64,000 nt of DNA from Campylorhamphus procurvoides (Eukaryota > Chordata > Aves > Passeriformes > Dendrocolaptidae), in NCBI GenBank assembly GCA_013396655.1, contig WBMV01001018.1, positions 3,919,650-3,983,649 of the forward strand. The letters run 5' to 3'. Shown in pieces: positions 1 to 12,467 of this stretch. The notes under the pieces are model-generated. The model saw only the letters and a list, made by a program, of their open reading frames with translations. It ran no database searches and was not told where the DNA came from. The first letter of the stretch is position 1; each line of letters begins with the position of its first letter. Both the position numbers and the translations under genes were made by a program.

Positions 1-34
1 GCCCTGCCCCGGCTGAGCCGGCGGGCCCCCGCAG

Positions 35-3021
35 GCAGCACCCCGCTGGGATGCTACAAGAAGCTGGTGGAGTATTGCCGGAACGGGGACCTCTCCTTCA
101 AGTACGTGAAGACATTCAACATGGATGAGTACGTGGGTGAGTGCCCGCAGCCCGCGCCTGGCTGCTCTGCCCTGCCCAGCTCTGCTCTGCCCTGCCCTGC
201 TCTGCCCTGCCCAGCTCTGCTCTGCCCTGCCCTGCTCTGCCCTGCCCAGCTCTGCTCTGCCCTGCCCTGCTCTGCCCTGCCCAGCTCTGCTCTGCCCTGC
301 CCTGCCCAGCCCTGCCTTGCCCTGCCCTGCCCTGCCCTGCAGGGTGGGTTTGTCTCTGCTCTGCACCTGGTGCCACAGCAGACACCCACTCAGCATGTGG
401 TGGGGCAAGAAATCCACCTGCAAAGGGCTCCAGGTAAGATGGAATAACACATTACAGAATGACAGACCCACAGAATCAGTGAGGATGGAAAGGTCCTCTG
501 AGATCATCGAGTCCAACCTATGACCAAACACCATCTTGTCAGCTAGACTTTAGCACTGAGTGCCACATCCAGGCTTTCCTTAAACACCTCCAAGGGAAAG
601 ATGGGGACAATTTAAAAAACCTGTGGAAGAAATTTTAAATTTTTCCATAGGTTTGAAAACCAGTGGTAAAAACCAGATCCTGAAGGGTATTGGGTGTTGG
701 CTGGTATTACACATACTATTACAGATACTGTATTATACATACACTCAGGTGCTGGCCAGGTAGGGAACAACCATATCACTGCAAGCTCAGATAGCGCACA
801 ACATTAACTACCACCTTTGTCCCAGGATTATAAAGGTCACTGTAGCCCAGGTCCCTTAAAAGGACCAGTGTGTTCTGGGTGCCCTTCTGGAACTCCTGCT
901 GAGATAGCAGGGGACTGTTTCTTTCACCACACTGTGGTGAAACAGGCTCTTCAGAAGAGAGAGCCAAAGGTGAAAAGTGTACAGGCTAAATATTTGCTAA
1001 TGCTAATTTTACCCTGGTCAAGAATTTTTTCTGTGAACAATCCTAATCAAGCAGCATTAGGGAATAAGCAGTCCAGCGTGGGCTTATAGGATTCAAGAGG
1101 AAAAAATACTCAATAATGACATAATTATTATTTCTTAGGCTTCTGCCTTTTTTTTTTGTTCAGTCTTGCTAATATGAACTGGGAGGAAGGCTGAAAAGAT
1201 AGTGACAGATGAGGCACGGTGCACACCTGCCTTTCTGAACATCTGTTACATGTTAATATGGGCATATGCCTTATAGGAGCTGTTGTGATTGATTTTAATT
1301 CTGCCACTTAGGGAAATAAAAACAACTTGTGAAAGTTGAGGGAGCGACAAAGGACAGACAGAGCTGTGCTCTGTTACCAAAGCCACTCCAAGGGTATAGA
1401 AGTGCTTATGTTATGATAGTTTTCCAGTTGGTCTTAGCCCTGTGCGTGCTCTGTTACCAGGTCTCCCGAGGGATCACCCAGAAAGTTACCATTCTTTCAT
1501 GTGGAATAACTTCTTTAAGCACATTGACATCTCACCAGAGAACGTCCACATTTTGGATGGAAATGCACCTGACCTCCAGGCAGAGTGTGATGCCTTTGAG
1601 GAGAAAATCAAAGCAGCTGGAGGAATCGAGCTCTTTGTTGGAGGTGAGAATTGTCAGGATTGTTCATTTCCAGCGTCTTTCAGTGGATTTGCAGTGAAAA
1701 CCACCCCACAGTCCACCCCCCTGCGCACTGTTGTGTCCTGGCAGCCTTGTCTCTCAGTGTGCTGCTCCCACAGTTTTAGGTCTTTCCGTCCAGTCAGTGA
1801 TTTCTTCAGGAAATGATAGGCAGGAGACATGGGAAGAGCTGGAATTATACCAATACAGTGTATTACAGCTGTCAGTGCTGACAGGAAACTCCTGGGAGTA
1901 GTCAGAGTTTTCTGAAACAACAGGAGCTCAACAGAAGCTTTTCCCATCAGTTTGCCATGAGATTCTGCCACCTCCTTTGCTTTATTTTTGACCCAGCACA
2001 GTTAGGGAAGAGTGTTGGCTTCAGAGGGGGCTTTTGCTGTCATTCCTACCAGTCACAAATTTGAGCTTGACGAGAAGAATTGCAGTTGTTTCTCTGTGGT
2101 CTGTGTTCCTGGAAGCACTGATTGTCCTTCTCATGGGAGAGCTGTTGCCCCTGCAACTGACCCTCTTCTCCCCGTCTCTGTCGCAGGTATTGGCCCGGAC
2201 GGTCATATTGCCTTCAACGAGCCAGGATCGAGTCTGGTGTCCAGGACACGAGTGAAGACCTTGGCTATGGACACCATACTGGCTAATGCCAGGTTCTTTG
2301 ATGGTGACCTCTCCAAAGTCCCCACAATGGCCTTGACAGTCGGAGTAGGCACTGTCATGGATGCCAGAGAGGTCAGGAAAAAAGCAGTGGCTTCCCACAG
2401 TAGCTCTGGAGCAGCTAAAGGTTTTCCTGTTCTGGAACAACAACCCTGACTACCCTTCTCTATGTCTTGGGGTGCAGGTGATGATTCTGATCACAGGAGC
2501 CCACAAAGCCTTTGCTTTGTACAAAGCCATCGAGGAAGGTGTCAACCACATGTGGACAGTGTCTGCCTTCCAGCAGCACCCCAACACTGTGTTCGTGTGT
2601 GATGAGGATGCCACGCTGGAGCTCAAAGTCAAGACAGTGAAATACTTTAAAGGTGAGTGTTTGTCCAGGCCAGGCAGCTGTTTTGTTAGTTTTTAAGTGG
2701 CACAAGCCATGTTTTGCATTAGATGTTTCTGTTTAATCAGCTCCCAAAGGAGTATATTCCTTAAATATGCCACAGTAATCACTGTGAAGGTAAATGCTTA
2801 AGTGCTCAGGTGCAGGGGCAAAGGAAAAACGACACTAATAATGTCTAATTTCATCAGCATCCAATGAATGAGAATTTTGCTTTATTATGTCTACTTACAT
2901 CATCTTTTTACTTTCTCCATCAGGTTTAATGCTGGTTCACAACAAGCTTGTGGAGCCCTTGTACAGCATGAAGGAGACAGGAGCAGAGAGAAGTCAATCT
3001 AAGAAGCCATACAGTGATTGA
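35..3021 (+). CDS. GNPDA1: Glucosamine-6-phosphate isomerase/deaminase 1, 5'-truncated by the window edge
   Basis: Cytosolic enzyme that converts glucosamine-6-phosphate to fructose-6-phosphate and ammonia, linking hexosamine catabolism to glycolysis. Five coding exons are visible: 35-136, 1461-1643, 2187-2371, 2478-2652 and 2924-3021 (TGA 3019-3021). All have AG acceptors and GT donors, and the frame is kept throughout. Exon 1 here begins inside the codon for Gly of the conserved TGSTPLG loop; about 41 N-terminal codons lie upstream of the window. Family active-site segments are intact: NMDEYVGLP (catalytic-base Asp in the NagB family) and [11 protein letters not shown] (Asp, His and Glu of the ring-opening triad). 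The C-terminus ending SKKPYSD separates it from the paralogue GNPDA2, which lacks that tail. Predicted full length is about 288 residues, against 289 in human. It is convergent with RNF14, as in mammals, which supports the orthology. Confidence 0.95.
163..341. repeat. CCTGC/CTCTGC pentamer-based tandem repeat in a GNPDA1 intron
   Basis: About 180 bases of CTGCC and CTGCT units with higher-order blocks containing CCAGCTCTG. The repeat starts about 26 bases after the exon donor at 136/137. Because the unit is a pentamer without stop codons it is open in several frames on both strands, so the predicted alanine/leucine/proline/cysteine-rich reading frames here are artefacts and not genes. Confidence 0.9.
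455..600 (-). mobile_element. CR1 LINE 3' fragment (antisense to +)
   Basis: The stretch has the antisense form of the avian CR1 3' region: an ACAGAATCA-type end, then a 'ggtcctctgagatcatcga' block, then the 'aaacacctccaaggga' block. It is 5'-truncated and diverged and lies in the GNPDA1 intron between 137 and 1460. Assignment is by recall of CR1 consensus, not by search. Confidence 0.7.
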
Positions 3022-3165
3022 TCTGCTCAGGGAAGTGCTGAACCAGCTGTTCAAACCAGCTGGGAAAAATGAATTGCTGCAGAAACTGATCTCATATTTG
3101 TTCTTAAATTAGCAGAATGATCACGTGTTTGCTTCTCTCCATTAAAGAGACAGATGCCAAACACC
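3022..3165 (+). other. GNPDA1: GNPDA1 3' UTR with ATTAAA poly(A) signal
   Basis: After the TGA at 3019-3021 a short untranslated tail runs to an ATTAAA hexamer at 3141-3146, a common variant of the poly(A) signal. Cleavage would be expected about 15-25 bases later. A longer alternative 3' UTR cannot be excluded from sequence alone. Confidence 0.55.
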
Positions 3166-3169
3166 TGCC

Positions 3170-5660
3170 TTAATTAACCAAATGAGGACAGATCCAGTGT
3201 ACTGTGTCCCACAGACTTCTGCCACTAACTCATTCTCTAAAGGTAAAGTCAATGAAGGATGAGTTGTTTGATCTGTGAAGTGACTGTAATCGTGGACTGA
3301 AGGCTGCAAAACTGAAATGGGAAGATAAGTGAAAGTACAACACAAACCCGGTGGGTAATCACTTTGGGGTGTATTCCTTGCAATTAAGACAAGTACTTCG
3401 TGTGTCATTCCTTCTCCATGAAACAAACTCTTGCATTAGAATCTTGGAAAATGGGAAGTGAACTTGTCCAGCTGGAGAAGGGAAAGCTTCACATGGCCTC
3501 AGGGCAGCCCCACAGCCCTGCAGGGGTCAGCAAGAAGATGAAGCTGGCAGGAAGATGAGAGGAGACAGTGGCATCTGAGTAGAGACATGATACTCAGACT
3601 GGAGGGAAAGATAAAACCCCTCCCCATGGGGACAGCCAAGCAGTGGGGTGGATTCCCCATAAGCTGTGCAGACTCTGTCCTTAGAAGGTTTCCAAGATCT
3701 GACTGGATAAAGCCCTGGCTGAGCCTCACTTTGAGATGGAAGTTGGACTTGAGATCACCTCAGCACAAAAGGCTACAGCAGCATTCACCCACACGGGGTT
3801 AATCATGCAGTTTATGCATCTGAGGATGTCACTGGTGTCACACAAGAAGCCCTTCATGTTCAGTCCCAGGGTATAATTTTCTATGCCCTGGTGCTTTATG
3901 AAGTATTCAGGAGGGCAGATTTGTTCAGATGAAGCAGAAGTGACCTCTCTGTGCTCAGCACTGGTCATTTTATCACTGCAGAGCCTATGCACTAAAGCAA
4001 TATGTTCACTCCAGAACTTTCCATTGCTCTGAGGAAATGCCAAACCAGCCTCAAAGGAAATGCTCTGTTCCCACTGGCTTCAGCCTCTGTTTAATTACAG
4101 AAGTGCCACACAGGTGAACAACAGCCTGTACTGGCAAGACCCCACCAATGCTGAAATGTGATTCTTGGGATTCCTATCCTATCCAATGCTACCACAGAAG
4201 GGGCAAGAAAACTGGGCAACATTTAATTTCTTTATGCAGAAATTTTGTAAACTGTTGACCTGTAATGCAACTTTCTATACTAAAAGTCTTTAATTTTTTT
4301 CTAAGTGGTGGCATTGACTGTATCTGTGCTCAAGAAACCAAAGCTGTCCTGGAAGCAGTTTGGTAGGAACAGCTCCTGCTTCTCCCTCCTTCACTCAGTG
4401 TTTGCTGGCAAGTTTCCACCAGGCACCTGCTATGGTTCTGTCCTGCCAGGCAGTGGTCATGTCATGTGAAAAAGTGGGAGCCTTTAAAGGGGAAAGGAGG
4501 AGGCCACAGCTCTACCTGGTACCCCAAAGTTTCTGCAAATAATTTAATTGCATGCAAAGAAATGGTGAAAATGAGATTTTCAAGAGGGGAAAAAGCAAGG
4601 GAGAAACTCTCAGCCCTGTTTCCAAAGCTGCTGCTTTGCTCTCAGTACAGGCAGGGTCTGGTTTAACTGTCCTGCCTTTGCAACACCAGCTGATTGTCCT
4701 ATGAGTGCAGTCACCTGCTTGTCCCCTCCCCAGAGGGTGTGTCCTCCTCAGCCTCACTGCAGGATCTGGAAGCTCCAGCCCAGGGATCCTGGAATTCGTA
4801 GACAGGGTGGTGGCTACATCACTGCTCCTCCTCCCTCCACAGAGTCCTTGAAATCTGGGGTGCTTCATTCCTACATCTTCCAATACTTCCCTGTTTGTGC
4901 TCTGGTAGCACTGGCACAGCCCCAGCCATGGATCTTCATGCCAAGGTACCCTTTGGCATCCCAGCCCTGCCCTCAGCCCACCTCTGGTTTAGGGGATCCA
5001 ACACTGCCCCCTCCATCCAGGCAGGATAAGGGGGTTTAAGCACATGCTTCTCCTCATCACAAACACTCCCCATGTTCACATACACAGCTCAGCAGGAAGA
5101 AAGCCCCTTCCAAAAGTAGGCAGCTTTGGGATTCAGCCTGGAGAGTCAAAACTGGCCAGAGGGGAAGCAGCTCAGCTGGCTGCATCCAACACGGCGATCC
5201 CAGAGGAGTGTCCCAACAGCCACAGGGGCTTGTACCTCCAAGGGAAAACCAGGGCCCTTTGCATACATAAATGTCCAAAATTCCATGAGCAGAACACATC
5301 CCATGCCAGCTTCACTTGGGAGCTCTGAGCTCAGCTCTGGGCTGTCCCATTCCACAGCCCCAGGGCACATGAGCACCAGAGCCAATGGCCACCTGGGCAC
5401 TGACCTGTCCTGCCAAATCCATGCCAGAATGAAGACAAACAGGGAGACAACTGTGTTTACCATCTTAAAGTGAATTTAGTGCATGTGAAAGGTGCAGGAA
5501 ATACAATTCAAACCATAGACAATGTAAACTTTTCCTACACGCTGACCTATAGCCTGAACGGAGGTGAGATTCACTCTTACCATCTCACCTTTTAATCTCT
5601 GCCACTTCTGACAGTATAGACCCTCATCCTCTGTGAAAGGAACTAAAGCAGCACTCATTT
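3170..5660. other. Intergenic, between the convergent 3' ends of GNPDA1 and RNF14
   Basis: No open frame here looks like a conserved exon, and no RNA gene, LINE fragment or tandem array is recognisable. The predicted frames are short, unspliced and of low-complexity or unrecognised composition. Part may be a longer 3' UTR of either neighbour. Confidence 0.6.
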
Positions 5661-5669
5661 TGGCCACGT

Positions 5670-6899
5670 ACACCAGCATAAATTTATTAACTATCAGTCA
5701 AAACTGAGTGAGAGATGATCACCTTGGAGTTTCTGAAGTCTTCCAGCTCCTGACCTACCCATCCAGGCCCTACTACTTTCAAACACAGCACATGCAGCTT
5801 TGATTTCCAAATAAACTTTTAGACCATTCTGCAAGTGGAAAAACTTGTAAAAAGTTAGTGGTTCTCTCCAGTAATTATCTTCATAAAACTGCTTGCTGAG
5901 ATTTTAGGGGAAACAATTTGGTTTCTGAAATAATTTGAAGAGCAAAACTAATGGAAATAAGGGCTCTAGTCCAGAAGCAAAAGTATCAACTAATCGAATT
6001 TCTTATGTGAAGTTAGTAAAAAATAAATTAATTCATCATCTGAGAATACAAAGTAATTGTCAGTATCTAAAAGAATCATCTCTGCCTATACTTTTTACCC
6101 TCTCACATCCTCAGCTCACTGCCTTAGCACTCAGCACTGAAAAGAAAAAGGAGAGGCAATGGGAGTGAATCCAACAGGAACACCCGGATGAGTCACTAAC
6201 CTGACAGAAATGTCTGGAAAAGGCTGTTGGTCGTTTTTTGCCCAAGCATTTAGGGATGCAAAGGCCCAGGCACAACAGCCAGCGAGAAGGGGGCTGGGGA
6301 TAATCAGCTTTAATGTCATTAGAAGGTACCAGTGACAGAGCCATGAGCTGCTTTTCAGAGAAACACATCATGAAATTCATTAAAAGCAACAAACTTTCCT
6401 GCTGAATACAGAAGAAATGTTCTGTATCAGAAAACTTTCTCAGTCCAAGCAGCACCACTAAGCAGCTGCAGAAAGAGCTTTACAGCTCTAACAAACTGCC
6501 CAACCCTGCCCCAATATTTGTGATCCAAGACTCCCCAAAGGTCAGTCCCCCTAAACGAAACCCCCCAAATATTCCCATTATTTGAGGCCTCAGTTTTGTC
6601 TGTTTGTTTTTAGAAAGGAGGCATCTATTGGTATATATTTTTCCAGTAATTTTCCAACTTCTGACTGGTTGTATTTATCTTTAATAATTTATGTGATTGT
6701 TAGGGCATTCCATGATGATCCTGACCCCAGGATGGGTAAAACAGTCTCCTTTGGTTTTGGCAACAGGCTCTGAGGTGTGAGTATCCTGCAGTGCAGGGTA
6801 GTTACCACTCTTCTATCACACAATGGAAGTGAAAAGCAAACAAAGGACACAAAAAAAGCATCTGTCTGTGGTTCATTCACCTTTTGTTGCTGGAAAAAG
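5670..6899 (-). other. RNF14: RNF14 3' UTR
   Basis: Downstream of the RNF14 stop (complement of 6900-6902), the first good AATAAA on the minus strand is the complement of TTTATT at 5683-5688. That gives a 3' UTR of about 1.2 kb, a reasonable length for this gene. The end is inferred from the signal only. Confidence 0.5.
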
Positions 6900-9800
6900 T
6901 TACTGGTCATCATCTTCAACTTCCCAGAACTCCCCATCATCAATGTGCATGGCTTGAAACAATCTGCAAGACAGAAAGTTAATGATACCAGGGCATAAAA
7001 AAGCCAAATAGGTTAAAAAAAATCTATCTAAATGCGACAAAAAGTACAAAAGACACAAGTTCCGCTATTTTTTTCAGTATCACAAACCACTCATGCTGTC
7101 AATGTCAATTAAAGGACTCTGCACTTCTACAGCCCGTTACACCAGCAGGTTTGATGGTACCTTATACACATGATGTCCCAAGAAATCCCTGAAAATATTA
7201 ATAATCCAAACCATATTAAAGTTACCCAGCAGGCTGCAGTTCCTGGTTGGCCTTTAGGCAGGATATGATCAGCAGCCAAAGCTGCCTGCTCTAGACAACT
7301 CACAGTCTCATTGGGCAAACTATAACATATGAGCATTAATGGGGCACAGGGGTGACAAAAAGGCACTTGGCAGTGCTGGGGCAATGGCTGGACTAGATGG
7401 TTTTAGGTCTTTTCCAATCTAAATGGTTCTGCAATTTTCTGATTCTAAATTATTCTTTATAAAGCATATGAGCTTAGTCAAGACAGGGGGAGGTTAAGCT
7501 AAAATAAAAGAAAAAAAGGACAACAGGAGAAAAAGAAAAACAGAGTAGGAAGTGAAAAAAATACTGTTGGGAGGAGAGGGAATGCTGAAAAAGGGCCAAG
7601 AACAAGAAAAATCCTGTCAGAAACATCTATTACAGCAGAACAGATAGTGGAGAATGGAGCAAATCATTGGGATTTTGACTTTGGATCCAGGCACTACTAT
7701 CCCATAGGGATGTACAGGCACACATAGGCACACATCCCTGTGGAATACACAAAGCTGAGAGGCTGCCATTGTCACATCCCTCTGAGCTGCCTTTCCCCTG
7801 ACCCCACAGCAGCAGCACTTTCTGTGCCTCGATCCTTCCCCTGCAGTGATGATGTGAGCCAAGTCTGCAGCTGTTTAAAAGCAGCTTTCTGACCTCAAAC
7901 CTTGCACTGCACCCGAGCATCTCCAGGGAAATGCTGGCTCTGTGTGTCAGGCAAAGGCAGCACAGAAAGGATGAGGTCATGATCCTGACCAAAAAAATCA
8001 GGAACAGACTCAGAAGACTCTTCCAGAATTTTAAAACAAAAAATCTTAAAAAGCAAAAGCACATCCTGAGTCACTCCTGATTTTTTTGTTAGTGTTGGGT
8101 CCTTGTGAGAAAAAACCACGTTTTTAGCTATAGCTACAAATTTCAAGGTAAGAATCTGAGAGACACGGTAAGAAATAGTAGAAAATAAGTGTTCCAGCAC
8201 TGGAGGAAACACTAGGGAGCACAAACCTGTTAAAGCAGGGGGAAGAAGGGTCGTTGAAGTGGCGGTAAGGGTTGGCCCGGGACAGAGAACCCATGCAGAG
8301 CCAGCAGAAGTACTGCATGCACCCTGTACATGTCATTTTGTTACAGCCATCGAGCTTCTGGGACGGAAAAACAAGAAACAGCAATATCAGAACCTTAGGC
8401 TTCAGTCTCTCTATGCCAATAGCCCTCAAAACTACATCAGCCCATTGATACATTCAACCTCGACTCCATCACACACTGGGTTTTTTTCACTGCTCAAAAG
8501 AACTGGGAGCTGGAATCTCAGCATTGTAAATTGGCTATACTACTAAAAATAATGGAAACTAATGTTTTCCTGAAGCTGGTATTATATCCTGGCTATATTA
8601 CAAAACAGCAGTATCTTGAAACACATGGAAAATAAAAGGATTTATACAGATCCATAGTCAGCCTGGATCTGTTTACTGCTGGAGCCTGAACATCACCAGT
8701 TGCTGGGTGAACTCAAATCCCTGAGCTCCACAAACATCACTTCACCTTTTCCATGTAACACTGACAGAAATGGAGAGTTCTCTTAGTATTTCCTAGAAAT
8801 TTCCCTTCCCTGGTGAATCTGGAGTCTACAAGCACACCTCTGTCCCAGCCTGAACACAGAACTGCCTTAATTTCTGCTATTTTCTGTTCCTATTTTCTGC
8901 AGCCTTTCCCTCCGTGCTCACCTCTATGTGAGTCCCACAGCAAGGACAAGACTTGGAGTTCTTTTCCAGCCATTCCTTACTCTCCATCTCCTCAAGGGCT
9001 TTCTGAATCACTCGTTTGCCATAGCGTTGTTCCAAAAATCTTTTAGTTGCCTCATCTGCTTCCAGGTAGCTGTTTCGTAAATCCATCAATTTTTCTGGGG
9101 GACAAAACCAAAGCAAACCAAACAGCTTTTATTATATATTATATAAAGAAGTCCAGATAATCGCAGCATAGAAATTCTCAAAGGAAACTAACATCATTCA
9201 TTAAAAAGCAAGAAAAATATAAACCTCTCTGCCCCAAAATTCAGGTTTTACACTGTTTCATGATAACAGAGGCCTGTCAATAGAATTAGAAGGATTCTAC
9301 AATGTAAAATAAACTAGAAAATGGAAATATTTTTTCTGAACATACATTTAATGAAACCTGGTCACAGGATTTTGAGGCCAAACAAAGAGAAGTCTCCACG
9401 TGATTTCACTGTCAACTCTGACTACACAAAGTAGTGGATTCCCAGGAAAGGGTAAAAAAAAAACATATAAAATTAGGCTTTCCCTGCTGTGGCCTCTCAG
9501 CATTTGACAATCAGCAGTTTAGGGACCTTCTAAGCTGTGGAGTGTCATCAAATGACTAATATTTAAGTACCAGCAACAGACCTACTGCAAACGAACATAT
9601 CTGGTCTTTCAGAAAGCTCATGGTGAGGAGTTCCCTTGCTCAATTTCTGACTATTTGACACAAGATTTAACTGCCTCTCGATGCATTTTTGGAACACAAG
9701 GTGAGGTGACTCACCTGCAGTGACCTTGCAGGGGGACACCCCGTGGTAGGTCATCTTGCAGAGGGTGCAGAAGGCGTAGTTGCAGCAGGAGCAGATGCCC

Positions 9801-12467
9801 ATGGTGCAGCCTGGCTCCTGCATCACGGGGGTCTGGCAGCCGGGACGAGGGCAATACACCACATCAGCCATCAGGTCCAGGCTGGACTGCAGGAGCAGCC
9901 GGTCATAGCGGGCAAACAGTTCCTCTCCAACCAGTTCTTTCACCTAAAGACCACAGGGAGATGTTAGGACACGTCTTCCCTGTGAGGGTGGGCAGGCCCT
10001 GGCACAGGTTGGGCAGAGAAGCTGTGACTGCCCCATCCCTGGAAGTGTTCAAGGCCAGGTTGGACAGGGCTTGGAGCAACCTGGGCTGGTGGGAGGTGTC
10101 CCTGCCCATGGCAGGGGCTGGAATGAGATGAGCTTTAAGGTCCCTCCCAACTCAAACTATTCTGGGATTCTGTGATTACCTGCATCTGAAATTCTGAGCC
10201 TGCTACCATCAGCAAAACACAGTAAGTCAGTGAAAAGATCCCTGCAGTTGAGATGAATCCACTTTTTTCTCCAACAGATCATGAAAATATTCCTAGAAAT
10301 GCTATTCTAATAACTAACCAAAGGAAAGGTATGCAGTGTCAAATGGAATGAGCATGCAGCATCAAGTAGAATGGGAAGCTGCTGATCAATACCAGTACCA
10401 ATAAACTGGACAAAGCAGATGCCAAGGAATACAGTTTTAACTCCAATGCATCTGTGAAGCTCAGAGCATGAAGAAAATGCCCACAGGTATATTCCCTGGA
10501 AAATGTCCCCAGGAATCCTCCCTCTGTGCTGGGCCCTACAGGAAGAATTTCCCCATAGAAAGGGTTGTCAGGCATTGGAAAAGGTTGCCCAGGGAGGTGG
10601 TGGAGTCCCCATCCCTGGAGGTGTTCAAGGAACAACTGGACATTGGCAGTCAGTGCTCTGGGTTGGGTGACAAGGTAGGGATGGGTCACAGGTTGGACTC
10701 GAAGACCTTACAGGCCTTTTCCAACTTCAATGACTCTGAGATTCCCAATGCTGACCATGCACAGCCACATCCTGCCCCTGTAATTCTGGGTGAGTTAGCA
10801 GAACTCTCCAGCCCTGTGTGCACACATGTATTACCTGGCCAGGAGTGGCGACAGAAGAACACTTGGGCTCAGGGCAGTTGAGGCAGTGTACCTGCCCATC
10901 CCTGATCTGAATCTCAAAGTAGTCCTTCAGGCAGGCTTTGCAGTACACGTGGCTGCAGTCGGTGAAGTGCATGCACTCACTGCCCAGCTTCTCACAGAAG
11001 CAGATATTGCACAAATACATCTTACTGTTAAAGCACTTCCTCCTCTGGGCCTGGTCAAAGTCCAAGATTTCCCTGATCAGACTTGACAACGACTCCACAT
11101 CCTGCACAGCTCTGGCATCCATGATTTCCTCCTCAGCTGTGGCAGAGCCTGCTGCACCCCCACAGTCCTTCCCAGCATCGAGAGGCCCCAGTGGTGTCCG
11201 ACACTGCCCCTTCCCTTGAGGGCACATTTTTAGCTCATAGGGGGACGAAATGTTCAGGTAACTCAGTGTTTCTTCCTTCAGAAACTGCATCCAGGCAAAC
11301 AGGACCACACAGCCTCGATTCTCTTCCCACACATTGTCCAAGTGTTTGCAAAGAGCGCTGAGCTGGAAAAGAACAAACAATTCCTGATTTTGGTAAGTTC
11401 TGACAACTCCTTACTGAGTTCCTCTCCTCCCATGGTCCATAGTGCACACTTTGATTTCAGATGCACCAGTTTTTAATCTATCCATAAAACTCATATAAAA
11501 TAGCTCTCATGAATGCAAACTTTTCTTCCTCGGAGTAGGGACCAAATGAAAACAAGCAGGAGGCAGAAGAAGAGCCAACTGAGGAGCAATGTCAATATTT
11601 TTTTACTTTAATTAACATTCCCCAGAACGCTGTTAATTATTAACTTAGCTCTGTCAAAGTGTTCAAAATCTGCAAACCTGGGCCTGGGAGAGCCATTTCC
11701 CACTGAGGGTGAACACTGGTGGGGACGTCGATGGGTAGTCGGGTGGGAGCTCAAAATTCAGCACGAGGGGAGGCAAGAAGCACACGGAGTACTCAAACCC
11801 ACTGCTCTGGAGGCCTTCTGTGGAACTGCCTGAACCAGAGACAACAGAGGCAGTTTGAGAAAGAACAGGAAAATGAAAACTAATGAACTGTTGCTGTTGA
11901 TGACAGCACCCACTGTCTTTTAATTTGATACATTTCTGGGGTTAAAATTATTTGTTGAAGCCTAAATAACAAAACTCAGAGCAGTAAAATGTCACGGGGT
12001 TGTAGCTCTGTGATTAAAGCAGCTAAACACCAGCACTGTGAAATACCAGACCCTGCACAAACCAGAACCTTCAAAGGCATATCCTCAAGGGAATAAAAAA
12101 ACCCCAATAAATGAACTTAATTGCTATTACTCATCTGTAATTTTAAACTTTACTAAAGTTATGTACATGAGGATTAAATTACTCAAATACAGACCCTAAC
12201 ACTACCACAAGCACAGCACAGGGTGAGCCACAGCTTTGCCCAGCCACTGTACCTGCAGGTCACTCCACAAAGAGCAAACGAGCTTGGGGATAACACAAAA
12301 CATCTCAACTCACCACTCACAAAAATTTTGAAGTCTTGAGGCAACTCCAGACAAATTCTTGTCTCTCCTCCTTGGGCAGACTCGGCTCTCTTAAACTCAT
12401 CTTCATCATAGATGCTGGCCAGAGCCAGCAGCTCATCCTCCTGGGCTTCCTTGTCCTCTGAAGACAT
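6900..12467 (-). CDS. RNF14: RNF14 (ARA54), RBR-type E3 ubiquitin ligase
   Basis: RING-between-RING ubiquitin ligase; in mammals it binds the androgen receptor and acts on stalled ribosomes and RNA-protein crosslinks. Coding exons in transcript order, all complement: 12314-12467, 11678-11829, 10835-11362, 9715-9943, 8922-9094, 8227-8357 and 6900-6963. They sum to 1431 bases, or 476 residues plus stop (human 474). Layout: N-terminal RWD domain (about 11-137), RING1 from Cys220 (CNICFCEKLGSEC), IBR with VYCPRPGCQ and CTMGICSCC, and RING2 with CPCCGTHIE and GCNKMTC. The Cys of GCNKMTC falls at residue 417, the known catalytic position of human RNF14. The start ATG (12465-12467) gives the conserved MSSED N-terminus. 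The final exon is only 64 bases and encodes LFQAMHIDDGEFWEVEDDDQ, whose tail diverges from mammals. All junctions are GT-AG with matching phases. Confidence 0.95.
7366..7447 (+). mobile_element. CR1 LINE extreme 3' end
   Basis: Short relic in RNF14 intron 6 with the typical CR1 3' terminus: 'ggctggactagatggtttt', then 'tccaatctaaatggttctg' and a decayed ATTCTG-type tail. It is in + orientation, opposite to RNF14. Confidence 0.7.
9962..10182 (+). mobile_element. CR1 LINE 3' fragment touching the RNF14 exon 4 splice region
   Basis: Clear CR1 3' sequence: 'cttccctgtgagggtgggca', the 'gaagctgtgactgcccc' block, 'tggaagtgttcaaggccagg' and a terminal 'attctgggattctgtgatt'. It lies in the 891-base intron between RNF14 coding exons 3 and 4, antisense to the gene. 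Its left edge is within about 25 bases of the exon 4 acceptor. Confidence 0.85.
10535..10747 (+). mobile_element. Second CR1 LINE 3' fragment in the same RNF14 intron
   Basis: CR1-type 3' region with 'aggaagaatttccccatag', 'aaggttgcccagggaggtgg', 'catccctggaggtgttcaag' and the end 'ttccaacttcaatgactctg'. It differs in subfamily from the copy at 9962-10182 and is therefore a separate insertion. With that copy it makes up about half of the intron. Confidence 0.85.

Noticed and set aside
67..523. Overlapping long open frames on both strands rich in Ala/Leu/Pro/Cys or Arg/Gly/Gln
   Set aside because: They are read-through of the CCTGC tandem repeat plus a real GNPDA1 exon; the repeat contains no stop codons in several frames.
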